Shown here one piece after another: positions 22,201 through 30,167 of a DNA stretch of 31,309 bases (positions are counted from its first letter, which is position 1; every line of letters starts with the position of its first letter). The stretch covers positions 1 to 31,309 of the forward strand of contig RBNI01000436.1 in assembly GCA_003990745.1 (NCBI GenBank), written 5' to 3'. Position numbers and translations under genes: made by a program. The stretch is from Jimgerdemannia flammicorona. Its lineage: Eukaryota > Mucoromycota > Endogonomycetes > Endogonales > Endogonaceae. The notes under the pieces were generated by a model. The model was not told the DNA's origin. It ran no database searches and saw nothing but the letters and a program-made list of their open reading frames with translations.

Positions 22201-22901
22201 CAGCAGGGTCTTGGTCAGGACCTTTGGCCGAGTGGTTGGCAGGTAGTCGGGATTGGCGAGGAGTGGGACTGGGCTGGTATTTGGTCTTGGAGTGCTGAGG
22301 TGTGGTGGTGGCTTCCCCCCAAGTTCTGGGTGGTGTGGTGGCGAATGCTGTGGAGGAATATTATGCTGAATTTCCACACTAGGCATCTGGTAGATGGTGG
22401 TTGTTTCGACTGTGAGGAGTATTACAATATAGGGCAAGCTGGGAGTTTGATGCAGATGCCAGAACATTGGCTGGGAGAGTGTGAGGTTTTGGGGGACTTT
22501 TGGGTTGAAATAGAGAATAGGCTAGGTGTGGAGAGAAGGCAAGTGGGTGAGGGGGATCGTTGGGAGGACTTGAGATCTCGGCTAGTGGGGGGGGTGGGTG
22601 ATAGTTGAATCACTATCAGGTGGGTGCTAGCAGTTTGGGTGGGTCTGGCAGGTCATTGGCTATTTGTGTTTGAGGAGGAGTGGCAGATGAGCCTGCAGGA
22701 GGGGTTATACAGTGGGAGGAGCTGTTGGGGGATCTGTTATCTGGATGGTGGATAGGTTGGGGTCCTTCAGGAGGGCAGCAACAAGGTTTGGTGGCAAAGA
22801 TATGTGACCAGAGTAGTGGGAGGATGGGAATTGTATTTGATAGAGTGGTGTTTCATCGAGAAGGGGTAAGGGGGAGGGGCCCCTCTAGGGGGATTGGATA
22901 G
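19239..22901 (+). pseudogene. LINE3 ORF2: AP-endonuclease / reverse transcriptase / C-terminal zinc motif
   Basis: About 1220 codons, with the start codon mutated to ATA at 19239-19241 (ATG in LINE1, 2 and 4). An in-frame ATG at 19206, directly after the ORF1 stop, could substitute. The endonuclease shows IFSLNVNGL at the start, GGDFN (19644-19658) and SDHWG (from 19911). The RT region is open from 20529 to 21569: PGTAPGENGLPWDFW, NWQPIMLLD, EEQQGFIGGRLIRD, block A LDQKKAYD (Asp at 21054), GVPQGDPLSPILYALSLEP, and FADD at 21348-21359. The C-terminal zinc-like motif is C-x2-C (22402-22413) then H-x4-C (22465-22482). I see no RNase H. In-frame stops occur at 19503, near 19780, 20037, 20088 and several more before 20529, and at 21570. 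A (TA)n expansion at 21560 shifts the frame by +4, and a 1-base loss near 22700 restores it. Confidence 0.9.
21560..21571 (+). repeat. (TA)6 microsatellite that breaks ORF2
   Basis: Relative to LINE2 (reverse complement near 12310, CTCTCAGTATATGGATCTGT), this copy has four extra bases in a TA run. The insertion creates the stop at 21570 and moves the rest of ORF2 into the next frame. Confidence 0.8.
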
Positions 22902-22967
22902 GGGGTGGGCTCATTGTATTGTATTATAAAGGATAGATGGGTGTAATAAAGGATGAGTCCAAGAGAC

Positions 22968-22970
<3 letters not shown>

Positions 22971-23026
<56 letters not shown>
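22971..23026 (+). repeat. LINE3 A(56) tail
   Basis: Fifty-six A residues directly after AAGAGACTAT, the 3' end shared with LINE2, and 20 bases after AATAAA (22945-22950). This is the poly(A) tail left by target-primed reverse transcription. Confidence 0.92.
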
Positions 23027-23029
<3 letters not shown>

Positions 23030-23042
23030 GATCTCAATTTGT
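23027..23042. repeat. Target-site duplication of LINE3 (right copy)
   Basis: TCAGATCTCAATTTGT, an exact match to 17077-17092. Similar words occur elsewhere in this repetitive element (for example at about 23057), but the position against the tail and the exact 16-base match make this a real duplication. Confidence 0.88.
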
Positions 23043-23594
23043 TTTAATTGAATTGAATCAGATCTCAATTTGATTAAAATTCAATTTAATTCAAATTCAA
23101 AAATCTCTAATTTGATTTAATTTGAATAACTCTCAATTTGATTTGATTAGTGCTTCCAATGAATTGAATTAAATTAAATTGGACCTAAATTCAATTTGAT
23201 TCAAATTTCAATTGATTCAAATTTTAATTTGAACCTAAATTTTTAAAATTCAATAAATTGATGGAAAAATATCCAAATTTAATGATCTTTATTATACTGG
23301 ATTCACCATATCAAAGCGAATCCAATAAGCTAAGATACATCAAATTTGGATATGTTTTCATCAAGTTATTACATTTTAAAGTTTGACTTTCAATTTCAAA
23401 TTGAATCAGACCTCAATTCAATTTAAATGATCCAAATTTGATCCCAATTTGATTCAAACTCAATTTGATTTAAACCTAATTTAAATTGAAAAATCTCCAA
23501 TTTGATTCAATTTAATTTGAATTAATTTGATTTATTTGGAAGTACTAGATTTGATTTAAATTGATTTAATTTATTTGAGAGTACTAAATATAGA

Positions 23595-25339
23595 CAACTC
23601 AGTCAATATTACTAACATTATTAGTAATAACTAAAGAATATCTTCATCCTAGCTACTCTTCAGAACTAAGATAAAAAAGCTAATAGAATTATCACTGAGT
23701 AGACTGAGATTCATATCAGCTAAGAGGAATTTGACAAACTCAATAACAAAACTATTCAAGTATTTAATATATTTATCATCTTAATAAAGAAGTTATCTAT
23801 ACTTAAGGAATCAGAAAGAATTTAAAAGATAAATTGGCAGCTACTTCTATGAGAAATATATAAGAGAATCTATTGAAGCTATAAGTGAATATTTCCTAAA
23901 TTTCCTCTCTAATGATTACTATAAAGTCAAGGTCTTTCTGAACTATAAGAGATATTATACCAACTAAAGGAAATCCTATCTCTATCACTATGTTCTTTAT
24001 ATATAAGTAAAGATAATCTAATAATGAGGATTGTAAACTACTAGCCCTAACTACATTATCCTAATTTAGAAGAAATACCCAAATCTAATATCAGTATTCC
24101 TAGTACTACTATAGACTCATTACTAAGAATATTGAGTCTACTAAAAATTACTACAGAGGATCTAGCAATAACTCTATTAAAACTACTAATCTACAAACTA
24201 GTTATTAAGTCTACCCATCTTAGTGATATTATAAAAGAGACAACTATATATTATATTACTTCTAAAATAATAGTACTTGAAGGAAGACTACTATTATTCT
24301 ACTATACAAGTGAAAATTATATCAGCTGATGAAAAGATAGCAGCTCTGACTGACCAAATAGTTATATTTACTCAAGCCTTTTATCTTAATATTGAAATAA
24401 ACAAATCTACAAAAGGCTCTGCCTCATACTATTTAAAGATAAAGCAGACTAAGTAACAATATTTATAAGATAAGTTGATATCAATTACTATACTAATAGA
24501 TGAAATGACAATTAGAATCCAGACAGTACTCTCAATAATAATGAGTACTATAAGATTGAAGATCTCTATGCAACTATAGACTCACAAGTAGAAAAGATCA
24601 CTACTCATTTTACAGATACAGCTGTTCAGTAGTAGTACAATCTTCTAGTATACTCTCTTACTTAGAAAACCTGTGCTGAAATCAATACAAGTGAAGAAAA
24701 TAATAGTTGCCCTAACTGTAAAGCCTACCCAGCTACTATTAATCCAAAGGAGCTAATAATCCAACAGTTCTGCAGCTCTGCTCACATTGCTGAAGCTAGA
24801 ACTAAGATCAAGAACCTCCAATTCTATAATAATAAAAAATAAGACTTAGAAGTATTTATAACAAAATTAGAAAATCTCCTGAATACTATAAGAGTATAAT
24901 ATAGCTAATGAGAACAAACCATGAATGAAACCAGAGTAGTATACTTCTTTGATACCATCTTTAGATAGTTATAAAAAAGATCTGAGAGCAAGAATGACCC
25001 TATAATTATTTATATGAGAAATGATATTTAGAATAAGCCATTATTAGAGCACACATTATTTTAGCAGCTCAAAGACTAAGAGACAACAGAAATAACAATA
25101 AAGGAGATAAGTGATATTAATTCAGATAAGATATAAACCTTAGAATGACTCTCTGAAATCACAAGAAGAATTTAAGAGATTATCTAATAAGAAAATAGAG
25201 GAACTTATAAAGAAAGAAATATGTTTTACTATAAAAGAGGAAATATATATCTTATAAATACCCTAATAAGAAGACTAATATAAACAAAGAACCATCCTCT
25301 TCATATACTATCATTGTTATAAAAATCTCAGACAAAGTA
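23595..25339 (+). pseudogene. Gypsy copy A gag-like region, decayed
   Basis: This is the internal sequence between the leader and the dUTPase, where gag (capsid and nucleocapsid) should lie. Stops are frequent in all frames. The longest open stretch is 24132-24329 (65 codons) with no recognisable motif. A Cys-rich piece at about 24690-24810 reads SCPNCKAYPATINPKE, followed by QQFCSSAHIAEART. I do not recognise a capsid signature, and a clean CCHC knuckle is not visible. The assignment rests on position only. Confidence 0.4.
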
Positions 25340-25714
25340 CATAAATCTAATACCAGCTATAACCTCTACTCCAGTATGAAAGTAATCATTAAACCAGGTA
25401 AGTAAGTAACCATTAGCACAGTTGTTAGAATTGAAGTCTCTAAAGAAACCTATATCTATCGTATAGAAAGAAGTAGTCTGGTTAAGAAAAAGAGACTCTG
25501 TATAGCTGAAGGAGTTGTAGACTAAGAATTCAAAGACAAAATCAAGGTTCTGCTATATAATACTAGATAGAAGATAGTCAAAATTATATGTAGAAAATAA
25601 ATCACCCAAGTTATCATCAAGGTAATATATAATAATCTCTAAGTTGAAGAAATAAATAAACTATCATTTTCCAATAGAGAAGAGCAAACTTTTGGATCAA
25701 TAGAAAAATACTCT
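25340..25714 (+). pseudogene. dUTPase domain of gypsy copy A, decayed
   Basis: One frame carries all five motifs of trimeric dUTPases in order: motif 1 SYNLYS (25355-25372; family A-G-Y-D-L-x-S), motif 2 RIERSSL (25460-25480), motif 3 GVVD-stop-EF (25511 onward; family G-V-I-D-x-x-Y-R-G, with the substrate-contacting Asp kept), motif 4 CRK-stop-ITQVI (25589 onward; family G-D-R-I-A-Q-L-I), and motif 5 REEQTFGSIEK (25676-25708; family R-G-x-G-G-F-G-S-T-G). Between motifs 3 and 4 is KVLLYN, also typical. Changes from the family residues are mostly G-to-A or C-to-T type. The enzyme converts dUTP to dUMP and keeps uracil out of cDNA. It lies in the same frame as the protease downstream, as in the dut-pro-pol order of betaretroviruses. 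At least four in-frame stops make it inactive. Confidence 0.8.
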
Positions 25715-26029
25715 AATAAGACCAAGGAGAAGACCAGATATAGAAGATTATTTATATTGAAGAATATCAAGACCAAGACCAGAAATAGTATTAGTATATT
25801 ACTAATAAATATATCTCTATAAGATAATGTCCTTATAGAATTAAGATATACTATTTCATATATATAAGAGAATATATTATATGTGTCCTTAAATCTAAGA
25901 AGTATAAGCCAACTATCTCAGAATAATAGGATGAGGAAATCAGGAATATCAATAATTAAGATAGAGATATATAAGATTGGAAAGAAGAAGTCTTTCTGGA
26001 AACAATTACTATCTAGCAAGAAGGTAATC

Positions 26030-26160
26030 CACCTATAAGGAAAAATCAAAAGAAACTCTATTGAAGTCTTTACTAATAGTAGAGCAAGTAAATTCTATCT
26101 TGACAAAGAGACTGCTAATAAGTTTAGACTCAAGATATAAAGAAATCTAGAAGAAAACAT
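26030..26160 (+). pseudogene. Gypsy copy A aspartic protease, decayed
   Basis: The frame shared with the dUTPase reads IEVFTNSRASKFYLDKETAN, then KFRLKI and a stop. In Ty3/gypsy proteases this position is V-x-x-x-D-S/T-G-A-x-x-x-F. Here the catalytic Asp is Asn (26075-26077) and the Gly is Arg (26081-26083), so the enzyme is dead. Copy B (minus strand, 9605-10060) carries the same two changes. The protease would normally cut the Gag-Pol polyprotein. Confidence 0.7.
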
Positions 26161-26439
26161 TATTATATTTAGAAATAGAATAACTTAGAAACTCTCTAAA
26201 TCTGAAGAATATACTTCTACAACTAGGAGACTATACTATAAAGCAGACCTTCTATATTGCATATATTCTAGAATACAATCTCATTCTTAGAAAATCAAGA
26301 AAATCCACACATTGACTGATAAATAAATATAATTTTTCTAAGATACATTAATTTACAGTCAGAGCAGATTAAGAAGAACATAAAACCCAAGTGTGATATT
26401 ATCTCTACCATCCAAATGAAGAAGCTAATATGAAAACCA

Positions 26440-27217
26440 GAGTAGTATATCTATATATATGTGTACTGTCAAGGAGCTACCAGTAGAAGATAATGATGAT
26501 GATCTTCTCAAACTATTAAAAAATGAAGATGATGAAGAAAAAAGTCTCAAAGAACTACTCAAAAACTACAAAGATGTTTTTCAAGAACTTCAAGAATTAT
26601 TATTTATCTAAGCAGTGGAATATAGTATTGAAATCACTCTAGAAGCAGACTCTCTCTACTATGAAATCTATTGACTAGCTCTGTCTAAACTAGAGACTCT
26701 CAAGAAATAGCTAGCAGATCTATCAAATAAAGACCTATATATCAATTGAAATTACCATATAGTATACTAATTCTCTTTATCTATAAGAAAGATGAAAGTA
26801 TTTACATATATATTAATTACCAAGCACTTAATAAGATATCTGTTAAGAACTAATATATACTCCTATAAATCAATAAACTACTTGACTAAGTATATAATAC
26901 TAAGATCTTTTTACTCATTAATCTCACATCTAGATACTATCAAATTTACATCAAGGAAGAAGATATCTCAAAGATAGTATTTTAAATAAGATTTGGACAT
27001 TATAAATTCTGTGTAATATTTTTCAAACTTATCAATATACCAGCAATCTTCTAAATACTATTGAATGATATATTTCAAAAATACCTTAAAGTATTCATTC
27101 TAATATACTTAGACAATATCTTGATATATAGCTTAAGCAGTGCTACCTATTGACAATATTTACAGATGGTTTTTGATATACTCTAAGAATATAAGCTCTT
27201 AGCAAAAAAAAAAAAAA

Positions 27218-27255
<38 letters not shown>

Positions 27256-27340
27256 CCACTTTTTCAAGAAGGAAATTAAATACCTAGGATATATTGTCTC
27301 AGTAAATAGTATTACTATTGATCTCAAAAAGACTGAAGTA
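26440..27340 (+). pseudogene. Gypsy copy A reverse transcriptase, decayed
   Basis: A linker LLKNYKDVFQELQELL (about 26555) followed by VEYSIEITLEAD is typical of the sequence just before gypsy RT. The frame then shifts and reads YINYQALNKISVKN from 26806, then IYIKEEDISKIVF, RFGHYKFCVIFFKLINIPAIF, and VFILIYLDNILIYS. The catalytic YLDD box is therefore YLDN (27106-27117). After a long A-tract (27204-27252) the frame shifts again to KYHFFKKEIKYLGYIVS. TAG, TAA and TGA interrupt the frame repeatedly. RT would copy the element RNA into DNA; this one cannot. Confidence 0.8.
27204..27252 (+). repeat. Expanded A-tract inside the RT gene
   Basis: A(14), one C, then A(34), lying between the YLDN box and the KYHFFKKEIKYLGY block. 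In related elements one to a few Lys codons are expected here, so this looks like homopolymer expansion within coding sequence. It changes the reading frame. Confidence 0.85.
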
Positions 27341-27503
27341 CTCTGTAACTGTCTATTCCAAAGATCCTTATGTCTCTATAAAGATTTTATGGATTTATTA
27401 AAGATTTATTCAAGAATTCTCAGCTATTATCTCTCTACTTACAAGTCTTTACAAGAAGAGTGCCAATATCAAAAAAGAATAAATAGAAGAATATACTACA
27501 GCA

Positions 27504-27706
27504 ATGAATACCCTCAAGAGAATGCTGATCAATATATTAATTATAATTAGCCTAGACTCTATAGAACTCTTCACTATTACTACAGATATCTCAAACATTA
27601 CTATTAGAGCTATATTGATCTCATATAAACACCTAGTTATATATCTATCTCAGAAGCTAAATAAGTATAAAAAGAATTATATAATAGAAGAAAAGAAATC
27701 TCTCAA
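27504..27706 (+). pseudogene. Gypsy copy A RNase H, truncated by LINE4
   Basis: The open stretch reads LDSIELFTITTDISNITIRA, then ILISYKHLVIYLSQKLNKYK and KNYIIEEKKSL. This corresponds to the gypsy RNase H start (a T-D-A-S-x-x-x-x-G-A-V-L-like region and the S-x-K-L-x-x-x-E-x-N-Y block). At 27706 the frame runs straight into LINE4 ORF1 (KFLKGLEGVEIGFEE), so the open frame of this stretch is a chance fusion of two elements. Integrase is absent. Confidence 0.75.
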
Positions 27707-29139
27707 GTTTCTGAAGGGATTGGAGGGAGTGGAGATAGGTTTTGAGGAGGTCAAGTCCCTGGAGGAAGCGCTGAAGGTTAGATTGATAGTTGGAGAGGTG
27801 TGGTCCCAATGGTATGCTGCCTGAAATGGGACCCCAGGGTGGTCCAACTGCTGGTAAAAGGAATGCCCATGGTAATGGCAGTGGAGATGAGAAGGAGAGT
27901 TGAGGAGGTCATAGTGGAGTATGGAGAGGTGGTAGATATTGGGTTCAGAGTCTGGGAGGGGACCTCACTCAGAACAGGAGATGTGGATGTGAGGATTTGG
28001 CTGGCAGGGAAAGAAGCTACTGAGAAGGCAAGAGACTGGCCTTTGGGGATGATCTGGGGGGCAATCTTATATAAGGTGATGAGGGTAAAGAGGAGTGAGA
28101 AGAAGGAAGAGGACTTGCTAGAGGTAATAAAAGAACTGAGTAGAGCAGTGAAGCAGTGGGCAAAGGCTTGGAAGGCTTTTGAGGAGTCGACACACTTGGA
28201 GGTGGTGGATGGGAAGCAGATTAGAGTGGACAAGGGGCAATGGGAAAAAGCTCAGGGACATAAACATCAGAAGGAGCTACTGGCCAAGATAGAAAGTCAA
28301 CCACAGAAGGAGGCAGGTGGAATGGTGGAAACAGAGAGTGCCAAAGCAAGTATCTGGGCTGGTGAAGATAGTAAGAGTGTGGAGAAAGGATCAGGAGAGG
28401 ACAGAAAAGCAGCCAGCAGCAACCCATATGCTTATAGTATATTTAAGGTCTGGAAAGAGGACTGGGAGGGATCACCTACCCCTACTCCGCTTATCAGGAG
28501 AGGTCTGGCTTCCTGAAGCAGAGTGGGGGAGGATGTGCCTATGAAGGGGGCCCAGTGAGTGCAATTTGGAGTTCCAGAGGTAGCAAATGAGGGACAGGTG
28601 GAGGTGGTTGGTGAGGAGGAACTAGTGGATATTCCAGAGGTGTGGGATGAGGCTGCAAGTACTGGGGCTGATACTACAATATTGGATGGTAGGAGACTGA
28701 AAACCCCGGGAGGGAAGGAGGTAGGAAACCTACTTTGGATGTGTAGAATGATGAATAATCTAACAGCTGAAGAGTTGGGGGAGGTGGACTTGAGAGTAAT
28801 AAGTGATGAGTATTAGGCAGGGATGGTGTGGAGTTGGCATTGAAGGCAGAGATCCTTGTAGTATATCTGGAGGAGGAAGGGTATGAAGTGGATAAGGAGC
28901 AGGAGGCTGAGCTAGCAGGAGTTACTGGTGAGAGGGCCAAATACTATTAGGCCAAGTGATATAGATTGCAGCTCTGGCAGGAGACCTGCCTAGAGTACCA
29001 AGAGGAGTTTGAAGAGAAGGCAGATAGAGAGATGAATGAGCTGTTGGCAGGATTGGAGGCTCAGCAGGCTGAGGAGGAGGTGGTGACTACAGAATATAAT
29101 CTGGACATAGTGCAGGAAGAGATGAACATGGAGCAGTAG
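27707..29139 (+). pseudogene. LINE4 ORF1, 5'-truncated
   Basis: It begins at FLKGLEGVEIGFEE. A 2-base loss near 27790 shifts the frame, which then runs from 27800 to 28514 (WDPRVVQLLVKGMPMV and THLEVVDGKQIRVDKGQWE). Stops follow at 28514 and 28556, then GKEVGNLLWM from about 28710 and a C-terminal LWQETCLEYQEEFEE. The natural end is MEQ-stop at 29137-29139. The comparison shows that the Cys residues of LINE3 ORF1 are not conserved in the family. Confidence 0.8.
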
Positions 29140-29171
29140 GAATGGACTGGATTAATACACTATACTTTATT

Positions 29172-30167
29172 ATGAATAGTACAACTAACATTTTTTCTTT
29201 GAACATGAATGGGTTATGGGGTGCTTATTGATACAGAAACATTTTTACTTGGCTGAAGAGATTGGAGGCTGATCTCTTCCTCTTGTAGGATGTCAGGTGT
29301 GAAGATGATTTGGATAGACTAGAATGGACAAAGGAATAGGGAGGTGAGGTAGTTTGGAAAGGCAAGGTTGGAATTCTGGTATAGAAAGGCAGAGGGGAGA
29401 TAAGGGACATGCAGAGCTGGGGGGATAGATTGGTCTGGGGTAAGTGAATATATTCAGGATGGGAGCCAGTCACAGTGGACTCTTGTTACTGCCCTATAGT
29501 ATGGGGTGAGTATGCAGATTGGGTGAAGAGCCTTCAGAAGAGTGAGATTCTTGCAGAGGCTGGGGTGGATATACTGGGTGGAGACTACAATATGGTCTGA
29601 GATGTACTGTTGAACAGAACTGATGGAGGATGGGGAGCTGAGGGTCAGAGTGGAAGACTGGCAGTATGAGAGGAAGTGGAAAGGCTGAGTGCTCTGGTAA
29701 ATACAAGTAGGGAGTACTGGGGGGATAGGAGGGAATATATATATACATTGGGCTGGGGGCTTGGAGACAAGAATTGATTGGATTCTGACAGCCAGCTGCT
29801 GGGGCTTAGATGTTTGGAAGTCACTGGAGGTGGAATAGTGTTCTTGGTCAGATCATTGGGGGCTTTTAGGGTAGGGGCAATTTGGGGGAAGTGGGGATGG
29901 GCCTGGAGATTGGCACCTCAATTCCTCCTTATTAGATAATAAGATCTGGTGAGATGAGTGGGCTATAGACATTCAACTGAGGGTAAAGTACTGGAGGCAA
30001 GAAGGTGCCCAGTTGGTGTTTGGTGGATATAGATGAAAGAGATGGCCAGGACCTACTGGAGTGAGGCTGGTAAGGAGGCTGGGAAACAGTGGAGGTGATA
30101 GGTGAGATGGGCTTCTAGTAGACTGTCTATACTCTTAGAAGATTGGGTAAGGCTGGTGACATTAGAG
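29172..30167 (+). pseudogene. LINE4 ORF2, endonuclease part only
   Basis: Starts with ATG at 29172 (MNSTTNIFSLNMNGL), supporting the inferred ORF2 start. Endonuclease motifs are partly readable: ILGGDYNMV near 29575, and TCTTGGTCAGATCATTGG (SDHW) near 29840 in a shifted frame. Stops interrupt it within 20 codons and repeatedly after that. Homology to LINE3 fades after about 30165, before the RT domain. Confidence 0.75.

Larger units (their letters stand above)
17093..23026 (+). mobile_element. LINE3: best-preserved full-length LINE, 5.9 kb
   Basis: The element runs from CACCTTTCACCAGTAACATTC to a 56-base A-tail and is flanked by the exact duplication described separately. The order is a short 5' leader (17093-17174), ORF1 (17175-19202), a 36-base gap, ORF2 (19239-22901), a 3' leader with AATAAA at 22945-22950, and the tail. 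CpG is well represented here, unlike LINE1 and LINE2, so this is probably the youngest copy. The sense strand is strikingly rich in G and poor in C. It belongs to the AP-endonuclease LINEs; Tad-like affinity is likely for a fungal LINE but not proven. It is not active, because of stops in both ORFs and two frameshifts in ORF2. Confidence 0.92.
16809..23586. mobile_element. Composite hAT-like foldback element, split by LINE3
   Basis: Outer ends are TAGTACTTAGAATGAATTG (left) and, read inward from the right, TAGTACTCTCAAATAAATT, flanked by an exact 8-bp duplication. Without LINE3 and its duplication, about 828 bp remain (16809-17092 and 23043-23586). These hold two foldback cores related to the 293-bp MITE, centred near 16985 and near 23310. 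A second internal end-like motif, TAGTGCTTCCAATGAATTG, starts at 23148 and suggests two units in tandem sharing a boundary. The sequence is non-coding and built from repeated AATTGAATT/AAATTTGATT words. Confidence 0.65.
10433..27706 (+). mobile_element. Gypsy copy A: nested Ty3/gypsy-type retrotransposon
   Basis: A 5' LTR (10433-10825) is followed by a primer-binding-like stretch and about 45 bases of internal sequence. Two nested insertions then interrupt it (LINE2 and the hAT-like element with LINE3), and the internal region resumes at 23595 with gag-like, dUTPase, protease, RT and RNase H regions. LINE4 cuts it at 27707 inside RNase H, and neither integrase nor the 3' LTR is present. Without the insertions about 4.57 kb of the element remains. 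All domains carry stops, and catalytic Asp residues are lost in protease and RT. Confidence 0.75.
27707..30167 (+). mobile_element. LINE4: LINE fragment truncated at both ends
   Basis: It starts inside ORF1 (LINE3 equivalent about 17756) and ends inside ORF2 between endonuclease and RT (LINE3 equivalent about 20225). The 5' truncation in the gypsy RNase H is normal for LINEs. The missing 3' end is not, because insertion starts from the 3' tail, so a later deletion or rearrangement at about 30165 is likely. CpG is low and stops are frequent. Confidence 0.85.

Noticed and set aside
21573..22901. RNase H domain in LINE ORF2
   Set aside because: The post-RT region shows only the typical C-terminal LINE segment and a C-x2-C...H-x4-C motif. 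No RNase H catalytic pattern is visible in either frame.
23148..23586. Treating the second foldback unit as an independent MITE insertion
   Set aside because: No separate 8-bp duplication was found at 23148. The exact duplication pairs 16801-16808 with 23587-23594, enclosing both units.
25210..25270. Possible CCHC zinc knuckle of gypsy Gag
   Set aside because: The reading gives C-F-T-I-K-E-E with no second Cys in place. The spacing can only be made to fit by assuming several changes.
27504..27824. A 106-codon fusion protein of RNase H and LINE ORF1
   Set aside because: The frame is continuous only because LINE4 inserted in phase. The two halves match different elements.
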